Assembly (NCBI GenBank): GCA_003576685.1
Contig: QOZR01000002.1
Span: 310,001 to 374,000, forward strand
From: Virgifigura deserti
GTDB taxonomy: Bacteria; Pseudomonadota; Alphaproteobacteria; Dongiales; Dongiaceae
DNA length: 64,000 bases
Direction of reading: 5' to 3'
Part shown: in pieces, positions 18,662 through 26,349 of the stretch
Layout: each line of letters opens with the position of its first letter
Numbering within the stretch: the first letter of the stretch is position 1
The notes under the pieces: generated by a model
Told to the model about the DNA's origin: nothing
Database searches by the model: none
What the model saw: only the letters and a program-made list of their open reading frames with translations
Program-made: the position numbers and the translations under genes

Positions 18662-19406
18662 ATGGCATCTCACGGCTCGAAGCGGGTAATCTGCGCCGCC
18701 CTCGCCGGCAACCTGGCCATCGCCTGCACCAAGTTCGCGGCAGCGTCGTGGACCGGCTCGAGCGCGATGTTGAGCGAGGGCATTCACTCGATCGTCGACA
18801 CCAGCAATCAGGGCCTCCTCCTCTTTGATCTTCGGAGGGCCGCACGGCCGGCTGACGAAAACCATCCCTTCGGCCATGGAATCAAAATCCATTTCTGGGC
18901 CATTATCGTCGCGCTGCTCATCTTCGCGCTGGGCGGCATCGCTCTCGCCTATGTCTTCGACGAACCGATCTTCGACGGCATGGTCTCCATCGGTATTGGC
19001 GCCGTTCTCGTGCTGATCGCCGTCTTCCTGGCGCGAGAAACCCTCAGCCTGATGACGGGAGGGCGCCTCGACCGAGGTGGTCTCGTTCGTCCGATCCGTT
19101 CTCGACTCTGATTCCCGGATAGTGGCCGCCAAGGACCTGCTTACCATGCATCTTGGCCCCAACAATATCCTTCTCGCCGTGTCCATCGACTTCCGCGACG
19201 AATTGACCAGTCCCGAGATAGAGGCCGCCATAGAAGACCTCACTGCTTCACTTAAAAAGTGTCACCCCGCCATCAGGTATGTTTTTCTCCGGCCCCCTCG
19301 GCGAAACCAGGATGACCCGGCGGAGCCGATCAAGGCTCGGAGCTCGCGACTCGACCAGCTGTCCCTAAGCGGGAGTGACTCGCGCCCGGACCGATCTGCA
19401 ACGTAG
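18662..19406 (+). pseudogene. Decayed cation diffusion facilitator (CDF/ZnT-like) transporter
   Basis: The start MASHGSKRVICAALAGNLAIACTKFAAA through ENHPFGHGIKIHFWAIIVALLIFALGG is the first half of a CDF cation transporter, and ends in a region matching TM6 (FDGMVSIGIGAVLVLIAVFLARETLSLM). Intact homologues are about 310 residues and have a long stretch between FALGG and the TM6 region, including the second metal-binding helix pair (typically EDTAAMLG); it is absent here, so about 80 residues are deleted. Near 19,060 the frame then shifts by +1: the cytoplasmic domain (FVRSVLDSDSRIVAAKDLLTMHLGPNN to HPAIRYVFLRP) continues in another frame to 19406. Without the central helices it cannot transport. 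Confidence 0.82.
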
Positions 19407-19416
19407 GGGCCCGTCC

Positions 19417-20313
19417 CTACTCCGCGGCTGCGGCGTCAGCCGGCGCGCGGACCAGCTTCTCGTAGTCTTCCATCATCGCCCGGGTGATCGCGCCGACCTT
19501 GAAGCTATAGGGGCCTATCTCGCCCACCGGGGTCACTTCGGCCGCGGTGCCGGTGATGAACACCTCGTCGGTGCGGCCGAGCTCCTCCGGCATCAGCGCC
19601 CGCTCGATCACCTTGATGCCGCGCCGGCGCGCCAGGTCGATCACCGTGCGCCGGGTGATGCCGTCGAGGAAGCAGTCCGGCGTTGGGGTGTGCAGCTCGC
19701 CGTTCTGGGCCAGGAAGATGTTGGCGCCGGTCGCCTCGGCGATCTGGCCGCGCCAGTCGAGCATCAGGGCATCGGCATAGCCTTCCGCCTCTGCAGAATG
19801 CTTGCTCATCGTGCAGATCATATAGAGGCCGGCCGCCTTGGCGTGGACCGGCGCCGTGTCCGGGGCCGGACGGCGCCATTTCGAGATGGTCAGGCGGATG
19901 CCCTTCGTCCGTGATTCCGGCGAGAAATAGGCCGGCCACTGCCAGACGGCGATCGCGACATGGATGCGGGTCTGCTGCGCCGACACGCCCATCATCTCGC
20001 TGCCGCGCCAGGCGACGGGACGGACATAGGCGTCGTCGAAGCCCTGCGCCTCGAGCAACTGACGCTTGGCGGCGTCGATTTCGGCAGCGCTGTAGGGAAT
20101 CTTGAAGCCAAGGACCTGTGCCGAGTTGAGGAACCGCTCGCTATGCTCGGCGCTCTTGAAGATGCGGCCGCCATAGGCCCGCTCGCCTTCGAACACGCAG
20201 CTCGCATAATGCAAGCCGTGGCTCAGCACATGCAGCTTGGCCTCGCGCCAGGGCACCAGCACGCCATCGTACCAGATCACGCCGTCTCGGTCGTCGAAGG
20301 GGAGTACGCTCAT
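19417..20313 (-). CDS. ilvE: Branched-chain amino acid aminotransferase
   Basis: A 298-residue class IV PLP aminotransferase acting in the last step of valine, leucine and isoleucine synthesis. Present are LSHGLHYASCVFEGERAYGG, the PLP-binding Lys in APVHAKAAGLYMICT near residue 160, and the phosphate-binding ANIFLAQNGELHTPTPDCFLDGITRRTVI, as well as EVFITGTAAEVTPVGEIG. Length is standard. It is divergent from the MarR gene with about 100 bases between starts. Confidence 0.95.
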   Translation of the reverse strand: MSVLPFDDRDGVIWYDGVLVPWREAKLHVLSHGLHYASCVFEGERAYGGRIFKSAEHSERFLNSAQVLGFKIPYSAAEIDAAKRQLLEAQGFDDAYVRPVAWRGSEMMGVSAQQTRIHVAIAVWQWPAYFSPESRTKGIRLTISKWRRPAPDTAPVHAKAAGLYMICTMSKHSAEAEGYADALMLDWRGQIAEATGANIFLAQNGELHTPTPDCFLDGITRRTVIDLARRRGIKVIERALMPEELGRTDEVFITGTAAEVTPVGEIGPYSFKVGAITRAMMEDYEKLVRAPADAAAAE

Positions 20314-20416
20314 GACACCGGTCCACCCTTGTTGAAGCGCTTTGCCGCTATATTATGCCCGTCGACCATCGACGAACACCCAGTCCACGGTATGTTTTGC
20401 AGAAAAATATGTCAAC

Positions 20417-20932
20417 ATGGCTGACGTAAAATCTTTGGCCAATCCGCTGTTCCTCCGCGAGGAGGACCTGCGCCAGGGCATTGAACTGCTGTTCTTCGCC
20501 TACCGCGACTTCACGGCCGAGCCCGATGCGATGCTGGCCCAATACGGCTTCGGCCGGGCGCATCATCGGGTGATCTATTTCGTCGGCCGCAACCCATCCA
20601 TGACGGTATCGGAGCTGCTCGACATCCTGAAGATCACCAAGCAGAGCCTGAGCCGGGTCCTGAGCCAACTGGTCGATCAAGGGTTCGTCACCCAGCGGCC
20701 GGGGCCGACCGACCGCCGCCAGCGGCTGCTTGAGCTGACGCCGCAGGGCACCGAGCTGGAGCGGCGCCTGACGGAGAGCCAACGGGCGCTGTTCGCCCGC
20801 GCCTACCGCGCCGCGGGCGCCGAGGCGGTGGACGGCTTCCGCAAGGTCCTGCTCGGCCTGATCAACGAAACCGACCGCGCCCGCTTCGGCGAGCCGGGAG
20901 CGGCGTTGAAGACCGAGTCCGGTCGGCGTTGA
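20417..20932 (+). CDS. MarR-family transcriptional regulator
   Basis: A 171-residue winged-helix regulator. The core YFVGRNPSMTVSELLDILKITKQSLSRVLSQLVDQGFVTQRPGPTDRRQRLLELTPQG has the MarR recognition helix and the DRR wing. The ATG at 20417 is taken over a frame start 75 bases upstream because MADVKSLANP is where homologues begin. It lies divergent from ilvE and 69 bases before a response regulator/sensor kinase pair; this MarR / OmpR / EnvZ order next to ilvE recurs in Rhodospirillales as far as I know. Ligand unknown. Confidence 0.9.
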   Translation: MADVKSLANPLFLREEDLRQGIELLFFAYRDFTAEPDAMLAQYGFGRAHHRVIYFVGRNPSMTVSELLDILKITKQSLSRVLSQLVDQGFVTQRPGPTDRRQRLLELTPQGTELERRLTESQRALFARAYRAAGAEAVDGFRKVLLGLINETDRARFGEPGAALKTESGRR

Positions 20933-21001
20933 GCGCTACGTTGAGCGCTACAAGGCGCCGCTAGGCATCCGGCCGCGTCGCGCCGTATAATCCGCCGCGT
21001 C

Positions 21002-21691
21002 ATGACGGAAGAGATGCCGCATATCCTGGTCGTCGACGACGACCGGCGCCTGCGCGAGCTGCTGCGGAAATATCTCAGCGAGCAGGGCTTCCGCGTCACC
21101 GTCGCCGGAGACGCCGCCGATGCGCGGGCGCGGCTGGCCGGCATCGCCTTCGACCTGATCGTCCTCGACATCATGATGCCGGGTGAGACTGGCTTGGAGC
21201 TGACGGCGGCGCTGCGCGCCGACAGCAAGGTGCCTATCCTGCTGCTCACCGCGATGGCCGAGGCCGAAGACCGCATCACCGGTCTTGAGCAAGGCGCCGA
21301 CGACTATCTGCCGAAGCCGTTCGAGCCGCGCGAGCTGGTCCTGCGCATCCGCACGATCCTGCGCCGGGTGCCGCAGGAAACGGTACCGAAGGTCCAGGAG
21401 ATTCGCTTCGGCGAGCACAGCTTCGATCTCGATCGCCAACTCCTGCGCCGCGGCGCCGAGGAGGTTCGGCTGACAACGGCTGAAGCCGACCTGCTGTCCG
21501 CGCTCGCGCGCAGCCCGGGTGTGCCACTCAGCCGCGAGGAGTTGAGCCGACAGGCGGGTATCGCCGCCGGCAACAGCCGGACGGTCGACGTGCAGATGGC
21601 CCGGCTGCGCCGCAAGATCGAGCCCCACTCCCGCTTTCCCCGCTACCTCCAGACCGTTCGGGGACGCGGCTATATGCTGCGGCAGGACTAG
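21002..21691 (+). CDS. OmpR/PhoB-family response regulator
   Basis: A 229-residue two-component regulator. The receiver domain has ILVVDDD, the phosphoacceptor Asp near residue 56 in LIVLDIMMPG, the switch Thr in LLLTA and the Lys in LPKPFEP. The C-terminal winged helix ends LQTVRGRGYMLRQD, the standard OmpR/PhoB ending. The cognate kinase begins three bases after the stop. Confidence 0.95.
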   Translation: MTEEMPHILVVDDDRRLRELLRKYLSEQGFRVTVAGDAADARARLAGIAFDLIVLDIMMPGETGLELTAALRADSKVPILLLTAMAEAEDRITGLEQGADDYLPKPFEPRELVLRIRTILRRVPQETVPKVQEIRFGEHSFDLDRQLLRRGAEEVRLTTAEADLLSALARSPGVPLSREELSRQAGIAAGNSRTVDVQMARLRRKIEPHSRFPRYLQTVRGRGYMLRQD

Positions 21692-21694
21692 ACC

Positions 21695-23101
21695 ATGACG
21701 AGTGCGGAAGGCCGGATCGCAGAGGGCCGGGTCGCGGCGGAGCCGAAGGCGGGGGACGCCCGCCGCTCGGCCATGAGAAGCATGGTGGCCGCCCTGAATC
21801 GTATGCTGCCGCGCTCGCTTCTGGGCCGGTCGCTGCTGATCATCATCACGCCGCTGATCCTGCTGCAGGTCGTGTCGACCTGGGTGTTCTACGACAGCCA
21901 TTGGGAAACCGTGACGCGGCGGCTGGCGGGCAGCATCGCCGGCGACATCGCCGCGGTCATCGCCCTGATGGAGGAGGTATCGGGGCCCGAGCACTATCCC
22001 CGCATCTTCGCGGTCGCCGAGGAGACGATGCAGCTCGAGATGACGCTCGCCCCCGGCAAGATCCTGAGGCTCAATCCGCTGCTGATGCGCGAGACGCTGG
22101 TCGATCGCAAGCTGGCCACGGCGCTCGCCAATGTGGTGCGGCGGCCGTTCCTGATCGATACCCGCTCGCTGGAGAAGTATGTCGAGATTCAGGTGCAGCT
22201 TCCCGACGGCGTGCTTCACATCGTCGCACCGCGCCGGCGGCTGTTCAGTTCGACCACCTACGTCTTCATCCTCTGGATGGTCGGCACCTCGCTGGTGCTG
22301 TTCGCCGTCGCCACCGTGTTCATGCGCAACCAGGTGCGGCCGATCCGCCGGTTGGCCGCCGCCGTCGATGATTTCGGCAAGGGGCGCGAAACCGGCGATT
22401 TCCGCATCGAAGGTGCGACCGAGGTGCGGCAGGTGGCCGCCGCCTTCAACCTGATGCGCAACCGTATCACCCGACAGATCACGCAGCGCACGGAAATGCT
22501 GGCCGGCGTTTCGCACGATTTGCGAACGCCCCTGACCCGGATGAAGCTGCAGCTCGCGATGCTGCCCGACAGCCCGGACACCGCCGATCTGAAGGCCGAC
22601 GTGGCCGAGATGGAGAAAATGGTCGGCGGCTATCTCGCCTTCGCCCGCGGCGAAGGCACCGAGCAGCCAGTGGAGGTCGATCTTTCGGCGCTGCTGAAGG
22701 ATGTAGTCGGGAGCGCCCGGCGCGAGGGCACGACGATCGACCTGCATACTGAGGAGGACCCGCTGCCGATGCGCTTGCGGCCGGATGCGTTCCGGCGCTG
22801 CGTCGGCAACCTGATTGCCAACGCGCAGCGATACGCCCGGACGGTGTCGGTGCGCGCCGGTCATCGCGGCGCCGCGGTCGAGATCACGATCGACGATGAC
22901 GGGCCGGGCATTCCCCCCGAGCAGCGCGAAGAGGTCTTCCGGCCGTTCTATCGCCTCGACCAGTCGCGCAACTCGGAAACCGGCGGAATCGGGCTTGGTC
23001 TGACCATCGCCCGCGACGTGATGCGCAGCCATGGGGGAGAGCTGGCGCTGGCGGAGTCCCCCAGCGGCGGCCTCCGCGCCCGCCTGCGCCTTCCGGTCTA
23101 G
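21695..23101 (+). CDS. EnvZ-like sensor histidine kinase
   Basis: A 468-residue membrane kinase. One transmembrane helix (LLIIITPLILLQVVSTWVFY) near residues 47-68 and another (TYVFILWMVGTSLVLFAVATVFM) near 188-211 frame a periplasmic sensor. HAMP follows (RNQVRPIRRLAAAVDDFGKG), then the H-box GVSHDLRTPLTRM with His near 273, N-box NLIANAQRYA, G1 DDDGPGIPPE, F-box FRPFYRLD and G2 GGIGLGLTIARD. The signal is unknown. It is transcribed with the response regulator just upstream. The first 30 residues are low complexity, so a later Met start is possible. Confidence 0.95.
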   Translation: MTSAEGRIAEGRVAAEPKAGDARRSAMRSMVAALNRMLPRSLLGRSLLIIITPLILLQVVSTWVFYDSHWETVTRRLAGSIAGDIAAVIALMEEVSGPEHYPRIFAVAEETMQLEMTLAPGKILRLNPLLMRETLVDRKLATALANVVRRPFLIDTRSLEKYVEIQVQLPDGVLHIVAPRRRLFSSTTYVFILWMVGTSLVLFAVATVFMRNQVRPIRRLAAAVDDFGKGRETGDFRIEGATEVRQVAAAFNLMRNRITRQITQRTEMLAGVSHDLRTPLTRMKLQLAMLPDSPDTADLKADVAEMEKMVGGYLAFARGEGTEQPVEVDLSALLKDVVGSARREGTTIDLHTEEDPLPMRLRPDAFRRCVGNLIANAQRYARTVSVRAGHRGAAVEITIDDDGPGIPPEQREEVFRPFYRLDQSRNSETGGIGLGLTIARDVMRSHGGELALAESPSGGLRARLRLPV

Positions 23102-23166
23102 CTCCGTGGCCGACGCCTGGAGATCAGGCGCCGTGCCAAGCCCCGCGATCCGCCGTCAGTCCGCCG

Positions 23167-23925
23167 TCAGGAGGACGCGAGCTGCAGTTTCGGCTTCTTT
23201 TGATCCAGATAGAAGATGTGCCGGCCGATCTTGCCGGCCTGGGCCAGAACTTGGCCCCAGCTCGGCGCGACATAATCGGCGTGATACCAGAGAGCGCCGT
23301 TGGTCGGGTCCGCGGAACGGGCCCAATAGACCTGCTGGGCCAGCGCCTTGCTGCGCACCCAGGCGCGCCGGTCCGTCGGCTCGTCGCTCTGGCCGTCGCA
23401 CCACCAGGAGAACTGGCAACGGTGCCGCGGCCATTCGCCGCCCTGCTGCACGACGGCGCAGACATCGTCCGGAAACCGCGGGTCGGCCACGCGATTCATC
23501 ACGACATGGGCAACGGCGCGCTTGCCGGTCTCGGGCTCGCTGCGCGCTTCGAAATAGATGTTGAGGGCGAGACATTCGACCTCGCGGCCGATCGTCGCCA
23601 GGGTGTTGGCACCTCCGGCCGCGTGCCGCAGATCCGGTGTCAGCGCGAGAGCAGCCGTGCTTTGCGCCCCAAACCCGCCGGCACCCGGCGCGACCGCCGC
23701 GAGGGCCTGTCCCTCCTCCACGGTCGCGATGGCAGCCGCATCGGGCCCGGGGATCAGGGCAAGGCCGCCAGTAATCAGGGCCAGGCATCCGGCAAAGGCC
23801 GCGCTCTGCCGGCTGCGCCCCGCGATGACGAGTCTTGGGAGGACAAGCCTTGGGAGGGCAAGCCTTGGGAAGACGGACCTTGAAGCGCTATGGAGAGTAT
23901 CTCCGATGGCCCGAAAAACATTCAT
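23167..23925 (-). CDS. CwlJ/SleB-type cell wall hydrolase (Hydrolase_2 domain)
   Basis: A 252-residue exported protein. A hydrophobic signal/anchor segment AFAGCLALITGGLALIPG lies near residues 43-60. The catalytic domain runs from about residue 115: ECLALNIYFEARSEP with the catalytic Glu, VAHVVMNRV, and QFSWWCDGQSDEP, typical of SleB-like lytic transglycosylases that cleave peptidoglycan. N-terminal residues 19-33 (PRLALPRLVLPRLV) come from a 15-bp tandem repeat. The upstream region contains three TTAACC motifs. Complete for the family. Confidence 0.9.
   Translation of the reverse strand: MNVFRAIGDTLHSASRSVFPRLALPRLVLPRLVIAGRSRQSAAFAGCLALITGGLALIPGPDAAAIATVEEGQALAAVAPGAGGFGAQSTAALALTPDLRHAAGGANTLATIGREVECLALNIYFEARSEPETGKRAVAHVVMNRVADPRFPDDVCAVVQQGGEWPRHRCQFSWWCDGQSDEPTDRRAWVRSKALAQQVYWARSADPTNGALWYHADYVAPSWGQVLAQAGKIGRHIFYLDQKKPKLQLASS
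23831..23875. repeat. 15-bp tandem repeat at the 5' end of the cell wall hydrolase gene
   Basis: Three units, 23831-23845, 23846-23860 and 23861-23875, follow agccttgggagggca with a few changes. They stay in frame and produce the PRLxL repeat of the protein N-terminus. Confidence 0.9.
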
Positions 23926-24330
23926 GACAGACCTCCTCGTCTTGCCGCAGCCTTCCGGCTCTTTCTGGCCCTTATTATGGACGGCGCGTTGACGATTTTC
24001 TAATCTTTATGTTTGGTAAGCAACACATAAGCATGTGGCATTTTACTGAATAGTCAGGCAGTTAACCGATTAACCTAATTCGTTAACCGAACTCCAAGCA
24101 TTACTGTTCGACCCTCGGTCATGACAGGGAGAGAAGCCGCTGATTACTCAGCTCTTTCCACGATATAACGCCGCGATCGGCAAAATGTTCCGCTGAAGTA
24201 ATAAAGGGATCGACCTGCAGCCCGAGCGACGACGGAGCCGCCTGTCACGCAACCGCCGCATCAAGCTCAGGCTGAATCAGTAGGGGCGGGTTTGAAACCC
24301 GCCCCTACGGCACCGCGCGATCTGTGCAGC
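23926..24330. other. Intergenic region between cell wall hydrolase and CsaA-like gene
   Basis: 405 bases without a credible gene. 24000-24110 is AT-rich, with three TTAACC motifs at 24062, 24070 and 24083 that could be regulator half-sites for the hydrolase gene. A perfect hairpin at 24280-24308 lies near the 3' end of the CsaA-like gene. Confidence 0.5.
24280..24308. terminator. Perfect 14-bp hairpin, terminator or interspersed repeat
   Basis: gtaggggcgggttt (24280-24293) is the exact reverse complement of 24295-24308, separated by one base. It lies 22 bases beyond the stop of the leftward CsaA-like gene. This motif (guided by gggtttgaaaccc) is common in intergenic regions of many bacteria. 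It could end transcription in either direction. Confidence 0.6.
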
Positions 24331-24711
24331 TCAGTACAGCCGCCCGCCGTTAGGAACGGATTGATCGGGCCGGATCAACACCACCTGACCGGCCGCGTCG
24401 GGAAATCCCAGCACCAGTACCTCGGACATGAACTTGCCGATCTGCTTCGGCGGGAAGTTCACCACGGCGGCTATCTGACGGCCGATAAGGTCCTCGGGCC
24501 GGTAGCTGGTGATCTGGGCTGAGGTCTTGCGGACGCCGATCTCGGGCCCGAAATCCACCTGCAGCCTGAAAGCCGGACGGCGCGCCTCCGGAAACGGATC
24601 AACGGCGAGGATCGTCCCCACCCGGACATCGACCTTGCGGAAATCGTCATAGGTGATGGTCGGGGTGAGTTCCGGAGATGGGGAGGCCGGGGAAGATTGC
24701 TTGTCCGTCAT
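24331..24711 (-). CDS. csaA: CsaA-like tRNA-binding domain protein
   Basis: A 126-residue protein with an OB-fold tRNA-binding domain of the CsaA family, described as a chaperone with SecA-related activity in Bacillus: DFRKVDVRVGTILAVDPFPEARRPAFRLQVDFG, GVRKTSAQIT, QIAAVVNFPPKQIGKFMSEVLVLGF. The ATG at 24711 is used; a TTG six codons upstream is less likely. Single gene between two oppositely acting regions. Function in this organism is inferred from family only. Confidence 0.9.
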   Translation of the reverse strand: MTDKQSSPASPSPELTPTITYDDFRKVDVRVGTILAVDPFPEARRPAFRLQVDFGPEIGVRKTSAQITSYRPEDLIGRQIAAVVNFPPKQIGKFMSEVLVLGFPDAAGQVVLIRPDQSVPNGGRLY

Positions 24712-24854
24712 GGGCGCCAGGTCCGCCAACTGTTGCGTTCGGCGGGGAGGCTAGCATCCGCGGCGCGGATGCGGCAATGCCGCGAGGATTCGCCAACGAA
24801 AGCGCAGCCCCACCGAAGAAGCGGGGCGGCGCTTTCGACACGGACGAACGGCTG

Positions 24855-25349
24855 TTAGTGGCTGCCGTTGACCTGCGACAGCGCGGTCTTCACTTCGTCG
24901 AAATTGTCGGACATCCGCTTGCTGATCACGTCGGCCGCCTCGAGATTCGACTTCTGCAGCAGCTCCGAAACCTCGCGGATCGCACCAACGGCCGTCGCGA
25001 AGCTCTCCTTTGCGAAATCCGCCTGACGCGCCAGCTTGTCTTCCGGGCTGCCCGCCGCCGCAAGTTCATGGCTCATCTTGGCGAGATCGTCGAAACTCTG
25101 GCGGACGATCTCCACCTGGCGCCGCGCGGCCGCCTGGGCGCCATCAAACGCCAGCTTGTTCGCCTTCGTCAGCGCCTCGATATTGCGCTGTTGGGTCGCC
25201 ACTACGGCATTGATATCCAGGAAGGACGTCTTGGAATTGCCGAACAGCTTGCCGAAATCGCCCATCATGCGGCTGTAATCCGCATAGAACTGTGAGAAGT
25301 TCGGAACCTTGAACTCCGTGTCGCTGAAAGCATTGTTGGCCTTCGCCAT
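24855..25349 (-). CDS. Phasin family protein (polyhydroxyalkanoate granule-associated)
   Basis: A 164-residue amphipathic helical protein. The pattern FLDINAVVATQQRNIEALTKANKLAFDGAQAAARRQVEIVRQSFDDLAK matches the phasin 2 domain, whose members coat polyhydroxyalkanoate granules. The ATG at 25349 has a ggag site eight bases upstream; the frame extends 47 codons further without support. Two direct copies of tgcactgcagcaa lie upstream at 25394 and 25453, resembling PhaR operators. A TetR-type gene lies upstream on the same strand. Confidence 0.88.
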   Translation of the reverse strand: MAKANNAFSDTEFKVPNFSQFYADYSRMMGDFGKLFGNSKTSFLDINAVVATQQRNIEALTKANKLAFDGAQAAARRQVEIVRQSFDDLAKMSHELAAAGSPEDKLARQADFAKESFATAVGAIREVSELLQKSNLEAADVISKRMSDNFDEVKTALSQVNGSH

Positions 25350-25393
25350 ATCTGCACTCCAATCAGGATTAGGATAAAGGGTCGCGCCCATGC

Positions 25394-25465
25394 TGCACTG
25401 CAGCAACGCTGCGAATATGTGCGTAGCGAACGACGGCGTCAAGCCATTTTTGTGCACTGCAGCAA
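25394..25465. promoter_or_regulatory. Two direct copies of a 13-bp PhaR-like operator upstream of phasin
   Basis: tgcactgcagcaa occurs at 25394-25406 and again at 25453-25465, 59 bases apart, in an AT-richer stretch just upstream of the phasin start. Its palindromic core ctgcag with flanking tgc/gca resembles TGC-rich PhaR operators that repress phasin genes in alphaproteobacteria. Confidence 0.6.
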
Positions 25466-25513
25466 AAACTGGCGATCGAGGCGATGCCAAACCTGATCGG
25501 TCCGGCCGCGACG

Positions 25514-26113
25514 TCAGGCCGCCGAGGAGCGACCGGGGCGCCGACGCTCCAGCATCCCGATCCAGCTTTCTGCCCGGCGGAGCCGCGAATCGAGGGTAGC
25601 CATAGTCCGGGCCCGATCCTCGCTTTCATCTTTCAGCCAGACGCGCAGGGTGGCGAGATAGATTGCGGCAAGCCCTTCGACGCGAATCGCGCCGCGCACA
25701 CCCGCGGCGGAGATGCCCGCCGCCTCCAGCATGCAGGCCATCGAGCGCATGAACTGGCCCAGGCTGGCCAGGGCCATCAGCGGATCGCGGCGGGTTCCGT
25801 TCAGAATCGCCCGCACCGCCTCCCGGTGCGGCTCCATTGCGTCGAGCCGGCGCATCACCACGTCGAACAGCCGGTCGCGCGCCGACCCCTCCGGCGTCTC
25901 TGCGTCGGTCGCCGACAGGACCTGCCGATCGAGCTCCTGCGAGAAGGCCTCGAGGATCGCCGTCTTTGACGGATAGAGGGCATAAAGCTGGGATAGCGGT
26001 ACCTTCGCCGCCCCTGCGATATCCGACAGGGAGATCGCGCGCCAGCCGCGCTCCGCCGCGAGCTCGAAGGCGCGGTCGAGGATGTGCTTGGGAAGATCCG
26101 CTTTCTTGACCAT
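25514..26113 (-). CDS. TetR-family transcriptional regulator
   Basis: A 199-residue protein. The N-terminal helix-turn-helix reads AFELAAERGWRAISLSDIAGAAKVPLSQLYALYPSKTAILEAF, a clear TetR DNA-binding domain. The C-terminal half (LAAIYLATLRVWLKDESEDRARTMATLDSRLRRAE) is reminiscent of the COQ9 / rpsU-divergently transcribed family, which shares the TetR fold; that resemblance is from memory and not tested. It lies upstream of the phasin gene on the same strand and divergent from the amidohydrolase across two large palindromes. Confidence 0.85.
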   Translation of the reverse strand: MVKKADLPKHILDRAFELAAERGWRAISLSDIAGAAKVPLSQLYALYPSKTAILEAFSQELDRQVLSATDAETPEGSARDRLFDVVMRRLDAMEPHREAVRAILNGTRRDPLMALASLGQFMRSMACMLEAAGISAAGVRGAIRVEGLAAIYLATLRVWLKDESEDRARTMATLDSRLRRAESWIGMLERRRPGRSSAA

Positions 26114-26145
26114 ACTCGTCTCCTGCTTCGCCGCTCGCTCCGGCC

Positions 26146-26200
26146 TAGAGAACGATCCACTGATCAGGTTGAGGCATCCTGATCAGTGGATCGTTCTCTA
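26146..26200. repeat. Perfect 23-bp inverted repeat between tetR and amidohydrolase
   Basis: The arm at 26146-26168, starting tagagaacgatccactg, is the exact reverse complement of 26178-26200, with a nine-base loop. The stem is too long and too perfect to be chance. It may be an interspersed palindromic element, a transcription end, or an operator. Confidence 0.95.
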
Positions 26201-26213
26201 ACTCATATGATTT

Positions 26214-26258
26214 GAGCCTGATCCGATCACATCGTTTCGATGCGATCGGATCAGGCTC
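26214..26258. repeat. Second large inverted repeat (21 bp, one mismatch) next to the first
   Basis: 26214-26234 (gagcctgatccgatcacatcg) pairs with 26238-26258 with one mismatch and a three-base loop. Its gatcagg words echo the first palindrome and the element at 58387-58460. Confidence 0.95.
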
Positions 26259-26349
26259 TAACCCTCGAAACGGAATAGATAACAGATATAAGCCCGGATC
26301 TCTCGAATGGTACCGCCTTTCGCCGGGCGCGATCAGGAGGAGATACGGA

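Noticed and set aside
20948..23032. 694-codon minus-strand open frame
   Set aside because: Antisense to the response regulator and kinase, which have full motifs; no family features of its own.
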